From the NCBI RefSeq assembly GCF_949987535.1, contig NC_080077.1:39264561-39328560 (forward strand): a stretch of DNA of 64,000 nt, written 5' to 3'. Both the position numbers and the translations under genes were made by a program. How positions within the stretch are numbered: the first letter of the stretch is position 1; every line of letters starts with the position of its first letter. Positions 24,911 through 35,939 of the stretch are shown here, piece after piece. Below the pieces are notes generated by a model. It saw only the letters and a list, made by a program, of their open reading frames with translations, was not told where the DNA came from and did no database searches. The DNA comes from Balaenoptera acutorostrata (taxonomy: Eukaryota; Chordata; Mammalia; Artiodactyla; Balaenopteridae).

Positions 24911-26472
24911 AGTTGTAGGAAGGGCACATCTAAAATGATCAGTCACATTAACTACTGAAACAAAGGGGAAAGCCTGCCGATTTTAGGAAGTCCTCCGTGC
25001 CCAACCTCAAGTTTGCCATTTAAGGGAAATGCAGTTTTTCATCTTAGAGTCAAATGGCTCATTCTACAATTTTGCTAAGGAAAAGGGTTATGCCCAGAAA
25101 AGAGAAAATACTCTCTACCTTAATCTTCTCTCCTGTATCATAGGATTCCCAGGTCCTGGGATCAGAAACCCCTGTTATTACTGCCAGTACATTGAGGAGC
25201 AAATAAATTCTTGGACTGACCTGAGAGCTAACTCCCTCCCACTCCCCACCTCACACGTGGGAAAGTGTGACCCAATTCAACAATCAAAATCCATGCAACT
25301 TTATGAAACTTTATGAGATTTGGCCTACTCATTTAGGTACTAATGAAAAGAATTATATTTTTACATCTTCTGCAATAAGTACATTTTTTTCAAAGGTGGA
25401 GTCTCATAATAAAATGGATTACTCTAAAAGTACTGTAAATACTCTAAAAACAATGAGGTTTACAAAAATCCTTGTGTGTGTATTTATATAGTAACAGGTT
25501 TCGTTATTTCATAGGTTTGATATACATAATTTAAAGCACTTAAGGATATGTCATGTTGTATAAATTCAATAAACTCCCTTGATCCTAAAGCTGCCTTTGG
25601 ATTTATTGAATTAATAAGATGCAGGCTTTATATAAAAAAATAATAATAATAAGATGCAAGCTTTAAAGAAGATACGGTAAAGCTTATAGAATGATTCAAC
25701 TGAAATTTGGATTGGAATGACCTCAGCAGAATCTAAAGTTATATGAAAATTTAAAGTTCAGTGCAATGTCTTTAATTTAGAAGGAAATGAAAAAACGAAC
25801 TCCCAAAATCATTTTTGACAAAGTCTGCCTCAAAAGCTCAAATCCTATGCTGTTTCACTTTTTTTTTTTTACTTTTTCCATGGACCATATACTAATCAAG
25901 ATCATAAGATGATCTTCTAATAAAGATTACCCAATCAATTACCTTAAGAATGATGTTACTTAGTGCTGTTAAGTCTGTTCTTCTGGATTTCCTCTTCTAA
26001 TTGAAGAGAATCTCCACGTAGAAGACCCCTGACAGGTTGCAAAGGGGTTAGCCCTCCTGCTTGCCTTTTCAAGAAACATTCTGTGGCTTCATTTAGACAA
26101 TGAGGTGAAGGGTTGGGAGTGAATATTTGGTAAAACATTCCAAGTTGGAAACAATTTCCTCTTGTGAAACTTCTGTTTCATTGCTGGAAGTATATATACA
26201 GACAATGAGAAAAATTGCTTAAATATGATGACTAATAATAAATTTGATGAAAACGGTTTTGATTTTTAAAAACAACCACTACAATATTACTCTGAACTAG
26301 TCTGTTTCAATTTTTAAGGTTATTCTTTTTGTATGGAATAAATGGAAACTTAAGTTTATTATTTTTCCCGCATGTTCATATATGTGCAAATTATTCCTTC
26401 ACAGAAAATATTGTAGTAATTAAAATAGAATTATGCTACTTTGTTTGTTTTGTTAAGCCATCTTTCCCTAGG

Positions 26473-26518
26473 AAAAAAGAAAGGTGTCAAAAAAAAAAAA
26501 AAAAAAGAAAGGTGTCAA
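26473..26518 (+). repeat. Direct duplication around a bare poly(A) run, beside TRDN exon
   Basis: aaaaaagaaaggtgtcaa occurs at 26473-26490 and again at 26501-26518 with only A residues between. This is what an insertion of nothing but a poly(A) tail with its target-site duplication would leave. It ends 43 nt before the exon at 26562. Confidence 0.85.
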
Positions 26519-26561
26519 TGACATTTTTTTCAATGCTTTTTTTTCTTTCTACTTTTGTCAG

Positions 26562-26621
26562 ATCAGTATGCATTCTGTCGATATATGATTGACATATTTG
26601 TCCATGGGGATTTAAAACCAG
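26562..26621 (+). CDS. TRDN: TRDN coding exon (human exon 9 equivalent), DQYAFCRYM segment
   Basis: 60 nt, phase 1 at both ends. A strong pyrimidine tract and AG (ttctttctacttttgtcag) precede it, and CCAG before gtattc follows. With the carried G it reads D-QYAFCRYMIDIFVHGDLKP, identical to the human segment as I remember it. Unlike its neighbours it is hydrophobic and aromatic and holds a cysteine, so it breaks the charged luminal rod; triadin is known to form disulphide-linked oligomers, but whether this cysteine takes part is not shown here. The exon is symmetric and can be skipped without a frameshift. About 45 nt upstream sits a poly(A)-type duplication (26473-26518). Confidence 0.93.
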
Positions 26622-27734
26622 GTATTCAAACAATCCTTGTATTTGTCTGTTTTAATAGTCTGTTTCTAAGGTTGTCTGTTTTTTGTGTACTAAACTGTTA
26701 TGCTCATTTTTAAAAAACATTTCATAATGCATGTGCAGATCTAGAATAAAACCAATGAAAACCAGAAGTAATAACTGGCATTAGGGCCTTTAATATTACT
26801 TGCCACGACTGCATGGCCTGTTGCAAATGAAGTCGGTTGAAAGCAAAAAAGTGCTAATATCTTTATATACAAAAAATGCTAATATCTTTAATAATATCTT
26901 AGAGTGAAGAGGTGAATCATCTTATTTTATTCTTGGTAAACTTAGACTAAAAGACATGTGACAATGAAAGCATTCTTCTTTTTTTTGTAGTGAACACAAT
27001 TCCTATTAAAATCCATCATATTTCAGATATTTAATCTCTTTTGATTTTCTCACTTGCATATGATCTTGGGTTAACCACTCCAGAGAACTGCTATTGATGG
27101 AGATAGTCAACCTTGGAGTTAATAGTCAACACAGTGGGGAAGTATTTTTACTTAAAGGAATTTATCATCTCTCCTGTCTTTAAATGGTGCCCAGAGTTTA
27201 ACAGGGGATTCTTTACTAACATCTTAATTAAGAATTAATTTGATTGCTTGTACTCTGCCTTTTTCAGATTTAAAAACTGATAGTCTATGTTCATGTCTGG
27301 GGAAACATTTCTAGGAAGATGGTATTGTTAAGGAAGGAACTAATTTACATTAGAATAATTGAAGCTGATTGTTTAAAGCAAACTATATTTTGTTTTCTTA
27401 ACTATTTTTATGGAAATCGTTCTAAAATGTACGGGCATGTTATATCTAAAATATATATATGACACATCTAGGTCCTGGAAAATTAGAAGATCGTGAGAAC
27501 TTTGGCTCTCAGGAAAACTTAATTTTAGTAACTTATTCAAGTTAATTTCCTCCTCCTCCTCCTCCACTTCTTTTTTTATTTTCTTATCCTTCTTTTTTAA
27601 CCTTCTTATTGGGTTAGAAACTGAAATGAGGAGAAAAACACTGAAAAATAAAATTACTCATTTGGTAGAAATGATTAATGTTAACGTATGTGTATAGTAT
27701 CATAATAAAATTAGATGGAAGCATTGAGGAAGGT

Positions 27735-27945
27735 AGTTTACTATAGTGAAAAGAGAGGGCTTTGGACACAAATACAGATATAATTCTTGACCCCATCCCT
27801 TTCTAGCACTGGGCCTTCAGCAAATCATTGAACTCCATCTGATCTTCAGCGTTCATACATTGGGGTTACAGTAATGAACTTACAAAGTTGTTGATAAAGC
27901 ATCTAATAGATGCACAACAAAGTGCTATTATAGCTTTATTCTCTA
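27735..27945 (+). repeat. MIR fragment, sense
   Basis: Diverged MIR pattern: 'gagagggctttggacacaaa', 'gccttcagcaaatcattgaa', 'gttgttgataaagcatctaa'. Confidence 0.5.
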
Positions 27946-28439
27946 ATTCATTTATTTCACCTCAGCCCGTCTGGGCGAGCATCCCACATAAAGTGAACGT
28001 ATCAACGTTGACAAGTCCCTATCTCTATATACCATTAACTCAGTTTTAGGTAGCAAGTTGTTGCCCATTTTGTTCAGCTGTGATGGTTTAAGAAATTCAT
28101 ACTCTAAACATATTTTGCTTTTTTAAGAGACCAAATCTTGAAGATATCAATTAACTATTTACTTACACACAAGATGAATCTATGTTCTTGATGAGCATGA
28201 GTTTTTAAATTCCATCATCTGAAGAAAATAATGTGGTCTTTGTTCCACGTAAATTATTCATAGTAGCTACTAATTGATTATACAATACAATTTCTAAGAG
28301 AATCACAGGGCACAGTGCATTAACCGTGCATTATCACAGGCAGTGAGGGATGTTCACAGTTTTGGAGTCACAATGCCAATTCGTTTCTTTCTGAAAAGTC
28401 AACAATGGATTAAGGTCAGAAGGACCAGAAAAACCACCT

Positions 28440-28981
28440 CTGCATGAGTTAAGGAGAATTTTGCTGTTGTTGGGGAGGAAGGAAACTTTCCTTTACCCTC
28501 CTAGGTTCTTCTAGCTGCTATAAGCATTGAATTGACATGAGAGAGCCTAACAGGAGAAAATCAAATTATTTCCTAAGCATAGGAACCCTACACGAGAGGG
28601 TCAGAGACAGAAAGGTACAATGAGGTATACATTGCTATCCTGAACTAAGAAATGAGATAGGGGCCCGAGGCTCTCAAAGGCAGGAGCGTAATTCACAGGA
28701 CAATTTTAAAAGGAGCAGATGTCGGTCAATTAGATGTTTGTCCTGCCATACAGATGGGGCCACTTACATAAAGTTCTGGTAATAACTTTTTTTTTCTGGG
28801 AAAAATCCCCAATTTAAGTCCTTGTAGGTAGTTAAGGGAGGGGAAGTAGTTTCTCTTGAACCTGTAGGATCTCTGTTGCCCGAGCTCAAAATAATCCATG
28901 TGCCAAAGTGACACATCTTGGAGAGGTCTGTTTTGAACCCCCAGGGTTCCCTCCTTTGGAACTTCCCCAGGAAGGTTCACA
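28440..28981 (-). repeat. LTR-like end of the older ERV (3' side, antisense)
   Basis: The part 28825-28943 is clearly repeated in the same orientation at 40568-40688 (shared block 'ttgcccgagctcaaaataat'). On the minus strand the block could start TGTGAACC at 28981. The outer boundary near 28440 is a guess; no duplication of the target site was found. Confidence 0.55.
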
Positions 28982-30499
28982 GTTCAGAATTTGAGTTGGT
29001 AGATTGCTCTATCTCATTGAACCAGTCTCTTGGTCCTGAGAATAGGTCATCTCAGTTAAACAGTTGTGTCTCATATCATGAGGCTTCTAAAGTTAGGCCT
29101 ATTGTGAAAGCAATCAGATATTTAATAAGAGACAAGTATATAGAAACAAAAGAAAAGTAATAGTGATTGGAGTAGACTATCAGCCCAGTTTCTGAATGCA
29201 AGCAGTTGAGAAAGTTTCTAGGCATCCAGCTTGAAGCACCTTCAGATGGAGTGGGGGCAGGCAGTGGACAATCTGATAGATTTTTTCAGGTTTGCAGTTT
29301 GAATATGTCTAGTGATCTTTCTGATTGGCCATAGCAACAGGCATGAAGATTGTCAGTGCATGAGCTGTTATGGTGATTTCTCTGAAGTTCATATCAAGTT
29401 GTCCAACTTTTTGCATGGCTTTGGAAAAAGGGCAGTTTTAGTTCTCAGTGATTCCGAATCAAAAGGGTGGGAGAAAAATTGGAAACCTTAGTTTGGAGAA
29501 CTGTAGCCAAATATTGGGGAAAACTAGAAGAATTCAGGAGCAGTCAAGTTTACAGGTAGAAAACAAAACTTTAAAAGACAATGGACAGCAGTAGAATCTA
29601 ATAACCGTAAAAGTGTGTCACTGAAACATAATTTTCCTCTCTAAAAATCACCCTCATATCTATCAAATATAGACAAATTAAGACTAATCTGTTTGCAGAA
29701 TAAGTCTAGTTTCAATAAACTTGGTCTGATTATTTACATAAGTACAGTAAGAATAGTGAGTGGTCATATAGACTCTTTTAAACTGCTTTGTTGGAACTTT
29801 TCATGAGAAATCTCTAGATTGAACTTTTAAAGGCCTCTTGAAGCCAGGATAGTCAACCAGGAGATTGTCATCAGCCTTCGCCTGAAACCAAATATAGATT
29901 TGGGTGAACTCCTCTCTTCTCAAGGTCCTCAAAATATCCTGAGATTCCTGCACTTGCCAGGAAGTGACCTTCCTCACTCACCCGGTGAGGCTGTTGACAA
30001 CCCTGTAAGTAAAGCACCAGGCTGTTTCCCAGGAGCTTTACTGGTTCCCTAAAGCAAATCTTAGCTCCTTAAAGTGGGCTGGTCATATCTGAGTCTATGT
30101 ATGTATCTCTCAAATATGACACTCCAATCAAAGCCCTGGTAATATAACCAATGTTTTCAATTTTGTCCTGTTAGAAAGAGAAAAGATTCTTATTGAAGTT
30201 ATGCAAATAACTATACTGCCATTAAAAAAAAATCCTTAAAATGCTAAGAGTTCCCAAGTTCTGGAGGGATGAGGTAGGGAGAAAAAGATAAATGTTTTAA
30301 TTCTGTTTATGATTTACCAAATTGCTGTAAGTCATAGGTAGTGAAATTTAAAAATTCTTTGTATCTGTAAGACAAATTATTAAAAAACAGTAACATTTTA
30401 GACAAAAAATCATAAAAATTATAATCATATTCGTCAGCTCATTCAGTCCTATGTAATTTATTCATGCTCTGATTGAGTCTAGTTGTTCCATTAGCTCTG

Positions 30500-30991
30500 T
30501 CAACCTTGCTTGATGATTGAGGGTGATAGGGATGGTGATAATTCCAAGAAGTTTACAAGGTTTTCACTAAGGCTCAAATGATTTGCCCAGTGAAGTGGAC
30601 AAATCACTTGATCACCAGAGACTGTGAAAGGTATACCCCAAGTGAGAAACACATTTTCTAACGGTTTCTTTGCCACTGTGAAGGCATCAGCCTTGTACCA
30701 AGGGAAGGCTTCAACCCATCCTGAAAACATTATACAATAACAATAATACACTGATAACCCATACTAAATTGCAATTGAATGAAGTTCAGCTGCAGATGTT
30801 TAAAGGGTTCAGTAGGAGGAGGTCTGAGGCCTCTGACAGGTCAGACATTGCTGGTAGACTGTTTTCACAATTTCATAGCAGTCTCCCAAGCCATGTGTAT
30901 TTACAATTTGAGTAATATTAAATGCACTATGGTGGGTGAAGGAATACAGAAACCAAGAAATGGGGTTTGCCACAGAGCCACAAAGAACCAA
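30500..30991 (-). pseudogene. Retroviral integrase remnant (older ERV pol)
   Basis: Reading right to left, 30991-30809 carries the zinc-binding region ending with a C-x2-C pair (CLTCQR), and 30751-30500 the catalytic core (FSGWVEAFP, then WGIPFTVSGDQ around the second acidic catalytic residue). The two pieces are separated by frame breaks and the C-terminal part is lost. The core motif style is class I (gammaretrovirus-like). Integrase joins viral DNA to the host genome; this copy cannot be functional. Confidence 0.8.
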
Positions 30992-32105
30992 GTGGCCATT
31001 CTGAGTTTCCCGTAGCCCTAAATGTTTATATAATTTACAGCTATTGTTTACCCATTTTTACTTCTCTGATTCAGGAGCAACTATTAGCATGTACAAGGAC
31101 ATTGGAATGGCAAAATTCTGGCAAAAAGAGGTCTTTTTTTTACATTAACATTCTGTGGATTGGCAAATTTATGAATATATTTCATAATTTCTAAAGACGT
31201 ATGCTACTTTATAGTACAATCCTTAGATAAAGCAGAAGACATGTTTACTGAGAAACCCAAACATCTTTAGTTTCTCCATTATAAAAAGACAAAAGTAGAT
31301 AAAACTATGTTGAGTAATTAATGCTCAATATTTTATCTTATTTGGAAATGATCTAGGTATTCAGTGAATTTCCATTATTTAACTTAATTTAGCAAAACTC
31401 TAAGGTTTCAAGTTACCAGAGAGATTTGGGAAACTATTTTAAGTAGGCATATCGTAAAACAATCATTGTTTAAAAGTTATCTAAAAATTCTTATTCATTT
31501 ATATCCTATAATTCAATACATTTGTTCTTAACAATCATACTTAGATTACTCATGAAAATTTTAGGAAACATTAAAGCAATTAGCCATCAACTTAAGTTGT
31601 TTCTGTTGATGTTGTTTGTCTGGCAAATTTAGTACAGAGATAATATGACCTTATTTGACTTTTAGTAAACCCCAGTAGAACAAACATATAATACTGTGCT
31701 TAATGCTGATAACTCTGAAGGCATGTCTGTATTAATTAAATGAACAAACTTAAACTAGCTTTTATTTACCAAAAATTATCGTAGCTCTCGTGAACCTGAA
31801 AAACATTTGGGTTAGTTTCTACTATATCTTTGGGAGTATACTTAAATAGCGCTTGTGTGTTTTTAAGCCAGTTAAATTGAGCTCTTTTATAATTAATTTT
31901 GGTAATACCACTCAGAGGCAGAAAAATACCGTGTCTATAATATACATACATAAACATATAGATAGACATAAAAGAGATACCTTATAGTTTTCATTAAAAG
32001 TGTTTTTTGAACCAGAATTTTGGGCAAGGGTGCTTATACAGCAATTTGTATTTTAAAAGCCCCCTTTCCATTTTTTTAAAATTCAGTATTAAGAATTGGA
32101 GATGG

Positions 32106-32408
32106 GGGCTTCCCTGGTGGCGCAGTGGTTGAGAATCTGCCTGCCAATGCAGGGGACACGGGTTCGAGCCCTGGTCTGGGAAGATCCCACATGCCGTGGA
32201 GCAACTAGGCCCGTGAGCCACAACTACTGAGCCTGCGCGTCTGGAGCCTGTGCTCCGCGACAATGAGAGGCCCGCGCACCGCGATGAAGAGTGGCCCCTG
32301 CTCGCCGCAACTAGAGAAAGCCCTCGCACAGAAACGAAGACCCAACACAGCCAAAAATAATAATAATAAAAAATAATAATAATAATCAGTGTTTTTAAAA
32401 AAAAAAAA
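32106..32408 (+). mobile_element. CHR-type SINE, sense
   Basis: Head at 32106 onward, with an A/AAT-rich tail. Flanked by aagaattggagatgg at 32091-32105 and 32409-32423. Inserted in the older ERV. Confidence 0.95.
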
Positions 32409-32639
32409 AAGAATTGGAGATGGTCTAGATAAGAGTTCCTAGAGAGATTACTAGCCTTTTATAGGGGAGGTTTTGGGGATCTATGGAAAGGAATGGGTGG
32501 AATGTGAACTTCCTCTAGAACTGAATTTCCAGTTTTGCAAAGATTTGTAAGATCGTAGGCTGATCAACCATCCAACTACATCATCCTCAATTTGCTTCTT
32601 TATATCAGGGAGACTTCTGACTATGATTTAACTCAAAAA

Positions 32640-33120
32640 ATTTTTATGTTCTGCTCAGGCAATTTTGTTGGCATGTCCAATTAATATTGCTTGAAGGGTA
32701 GATTGTTTTACAAAACTAGGTAGGGGAAACATTCCCCAATAAGATACAATGGCCATCCCCATAATACAATCAGGTAAAAGAGATGCAATTGTTTTGTGTA
32801 AGGTCTGTTCAAATATATCAATTCTCCTATAAAATTTTATCTTAATTCCATTAACTCTTACATTACTAATTATAGCCTCCATTAAGATTTCATGAGTAAG
32901 TTTTGGTTTTACAATACTGGGTGGGGGAAATTTTCCCAGCCAGGCATAATACTATTCCTATAAAACATTCAGGTAAAGTTGGCATAATTTCTTTACATAA
33001 AGCTTTTTTAAAGATTCAAATTTTTATAATCCTATCAACTCTTAACATTTCTATATTCTTTCAATCTAAATGTAGCCTGAGTCAGAACTTCATCAGTGGG
33101 TATTGGTACCAGTTCATAGG
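32640..33120 (-). pseudogene. Pol-region remnant of the older ERV with a repeated module
   Basis: Two diverged side-by-side copies of one ~200-bp unit: 'ttttacaaaactaggtaggg' at about 32707 and 'ttttacaatactgggtgggg' at about 32907, each followed by related CCC, ATAATAC.AT and ATTCAGGTAAA-like blocks. On the minus strand one copy keeps a 75-codon open frame (32655-32882). I read it as the region between protease and reverse transcriptase, but that is tentative. Confidence 0.45.
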
Positions 33121-33513
33121 GTTACCATGTCAAGGGGTTCCTGGAAACTTCTATTTTCTATCCCCAGACCATTTTAGTCACTCTTCTGCAAAAGGCTTTG
33201 GACCCCCAATGAGGGGTTAAGCCAAGGAATCCTGGCTCCTTTGTCAATCTTTAACTTGATTAACTGGCCTGTTGCCCTTAGTGATTACTGATCACAATTC
33301 TCATAGTAATCGACACCTTTCAGCTTTTCAGATTTCTCCAAACTGGTATAAACAGATGAACTTATTTGGATTTCTTTAATGTTGGTGGATGAACAGGGGG
33401 CCACTTTGGCCACCCAGCCTTTGGTAGCGCTATATTAGTACCTTTATGGTAACCCCATCAATGTCTGTTTTATTCATCCTGATGCTGGATGGTTTTATTA
33501 AAGGTTCAGAGTC

Positions 33514-34065
33514 TTGTTCTACCTGTCCAAAAAGAATTTTGGACAAGGAATGCAATGGAAAACACACAGAGACTGAAGCATAAAGAGAAACAAAGAAGCA
33601 GTTTATTAAGAAGCGAAAGTATGCACTCCGGGAAGAATGTGGGTGTCCTCGCAAGTGAGGAGCGCCCTGCGGGTTTTCTGATTTCCCTTTTTATTCCATC
33701 TTAACCTTTGAATAGGCATGAGCTTTTTCTATTAGGTGCAGAATATTCATTGATGAGAAAGTTGAGGCGGGGCGATTATCTCATCCATCCATTCTTGTGC
33801 ACTGGGCTCCTGAAGCCACCACACGTGCATCCTGAGAGCTATTTCCCCTTAAGTTTTCCCTTACCAGTTGAGCACCACCCTGGAACGTTGTATAGTGGTC
33901 ATTTGAAGCCTGGACATTTTTACTGCACATGCTCGGTCTTGCTCCGCGGGCTTTGTGATCAGGGTTCCCTATTCAGATGTCACAAAGCTTAATCAAAATC
34001 TAATTTATGTTCTTGTGGCTGATGCCATTCTTCCATGTTTCATGATCTCATTAAGTGCAAGACAA
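33514..34065 (-). repeat. LTR-like sequence inside the older ERV
   Basis: On the minus strand it has a poly(A) signal (AATAAA, reverse of ttattaa near 33605) followed by a T/GT-rich region, and ends GGTAGAACA at 33514, as an LTR would. A matching partner or target-site duplication was not found, so its limits and identity are uncertain. Confidence 0.4.
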
Positions 34066-34105
34066 TGAGGTGGCTTTGCCTTTTTGCCTAATGCCTATAC
34101 ATGAG

Positions 34106-34330
34106 TGTTACCGGAGAGTAGGTTCTTGTCTCATCGCAGAAAGTATTCAGAGAGGAGACAGGAAAGTCAAGAAAGCAAAGCTAGGATTTATTTAAGCGAT
34201 AGGATGCTCTCAAAGGAAGAGCAGACGGTATCAGTTGAGTAGCTGTGCTGTTTACAAGATGTATGGCTTCCTGTCATTTGGCCCATGTCCCCTTTCTCTG
34301 TTTATATCTAGCTATCTGCCTTCTCTAACA
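34106..34330 (-). repeat. 3' LTR of the nested provirus, internally deleted
   Basis: 225 bp against 568 bp for its partner. Both ends match the 38933-39500 copy, but about 340 bp from the middle are missing; the join falls near a short 'ctgttta' present at both break points in the longer copy. The reverse-strand poly(A) signal is kept (atttatttaag). Confidence 0.85.
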
Positions 34331-34365
34331 TTACCCCTTCAAGGAGTCTGGACCCTTAAAATCTT

Positions 34366-35413
34366 TTAAGGGGTAAAGGGTTGGTCCAACTTCTGTAACT
34401 GCATCGACCTGAGCATGGGCATTGTCCCTGCTGCCTGTGGGTGCAGATCTCCTTGCTGTCGGTCAGAGATAGGGGTCTTGGGGTTTTTACAGTGGTGGAG
34501 ATAGAGTGGGGAGTAGAAGGAGGCAGCAACCTTGTCCAGTGGATGTTCATAGTCCTCATCTTCAGGTGGGATGGGTTGAAATCCTTGTTGCATCGTCATT
34601 TGAAGTTGGAGTTTTCTGAAGCCATGGGTTTTTTTCCCTTGGCACCTCAGGTTTCGATACAGCAGCTGTAACAGGGAGAAATTGGAGTATATCTGAATGT
34701 AGTTATTAGTTATATTAAACATTAGTCTGGAATATTGTCTAATCCCTATGCTGGCTTTCTCTTGTGTATTGTTAACTGTTACTGATACTATGCTTTTATT
34801 GTGAGTTTTAGTTTTCTTTATTCCAGTCACTAGGTTCTCCCACCAGACAGTGACATTCCCTACATATTGGATATTGGCAGTCTGGTTGGTGTCTGTTACC
34901 CAACTGTGATTACTGAAAACTAGAGTTTGATTGTAGTATGTTTCATTCAGCCATCGTAATTCTTGTCCCTGGATGCTAATACCAGTAAAACAGAGGCTAG
35001 CTTTGCCTAAAAGCTGAAATATCCTTCCCTCCGATTTGGAGGAGGGTATCTGTTCCAGAGAGTTTGGCTTCCAGTTGGTTCCTGCCCCAGTCCTTCCTTC
35101 CTTACCACACTGGGTGGTAAATGAGAACCCAGCATATTTTGCTGTCAGCCCCATCAGGTCCCTCAAGAGGTGGGAAGTCCTAAAAAAGATGTACGTAGGT
35201 CCTCTGGGGAGGTGTGGTCGTGGGGCAGATCCAGCAGTCAGATGAGTTAGTTCCTTTAGTAGTGACATTCATGGTGTCAGATAGTGGATGTTTGTAAGCT
35301 GGAGCTGTGACGATGTGAATAACAAAGAGGACCGTTAGGATGGAGACATGACTTCCTGAGAAGCAAAAGAGCAGAGAAAAAGAGAGTTTACTGGACAGGG
35401 AGGGTATTGACAC
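34366..35413 (-). pseudogene. Env remnant of the nested provirus (surface part)
   Basis: Env mediates attachment and fusion in intact retroviruses. Here a first frame (35413-35180) has a hydrophobic leader and a CWIC motif. One frame change later a 300-codon frame (35268-34366) stays open, the longest in the window; it carries nine N-x-S/T sites and few cysteines, as a surface subunit would. I see no fusion peptide, no CX6CC motif and no membrane span; the end jumps to an acidic tail-like part (PPEDEDYEHP) and stops 36 bp inside the 3' LTR border. So the transmembrane subunit is mostly deleted and the gene is broken. Confidence 0.75.
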
Positions 35414-35599
35414 CTGGAAGGGAAGTTATTAGCCTCTTTTAAGGTGATTTTTACAGGACTGACAAACTTTGTTTTCCCTGGGGTTCCCTGATCCCAGATC
35501 TGTGGATCTATAAGTTGTTTTTTGTTTTTTTAATTTGGGGGAAATATTTTGGGCTGGACTGTCCATAAGGCATAATCCAGCCTTAAATAGGCCTTGGTT

Positions 35600-35899
35600 T
35601 TAATTTTTAGGGCGAATAAGACTGAGAGAAAATCTCTTCCCAATAAATGAGCTGGGGCATTTAGGCATGACAAGAAACTTGTGAGTTACAAGGGTCTTTC
35701 CCCAGGTGCAAGTGAGAGGGGTGGTGAAGTGTTTTAGCCTTGGCCTTCCTTGTACCCCAACAACAAAGCAGGTTTTGGGGGCAAGGGGCCCAGTGTGAGA
35801 AGTCAGGACAGAGTAAGTGGCTCCCGTGTCCACTAGAAACTGGACAAACTGACCTGCCACGTCAGTGGTCACCCGTGGTTCCTCCCGTGTGATGATCAC
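35600..35899 (-). pseudogene. Retroviral protease remnant of the nested provirus
   Basis: An open frame of 99 codons with the aspartic-protease active-site motif LVDTGA followed by a hydrophobic YSVL, then further family-like sequence. Retroviral proteases cut the Gag-Pol polyprotein as dimers. The frame ends where reverse transcriptase should begin; the remainder of pol is missing. There are no signs that it is expressed. Confidence 0.8.
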
Positions 35900-35939
35900 T
35901 GTCTTCTCGGGAGCCTTGGGAGGTCCCAGGTCCCGTCAA

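Larger units (their letters stand above)
20575..26561 (+). other. TRDN intron between the 20392 and 26562 exons
   Basis: Its first part is the probable 3' UTR of the short isoform. The remainder is AT-rich and largely unannotatable: 21420-24005, 24168-24719 and 24911-26472 show no gene or repeat I can name, apart from short direct duplications (22142-22188, 22918-22969, 25611-25662). Confidence 0.85.

Noticed and set aside
26329..26592. 87-codon + frame running into the exon at 26562
   Set aside because: It is in the wrong frame for triadin and crosses the clear splice acceptor; chance open frame.
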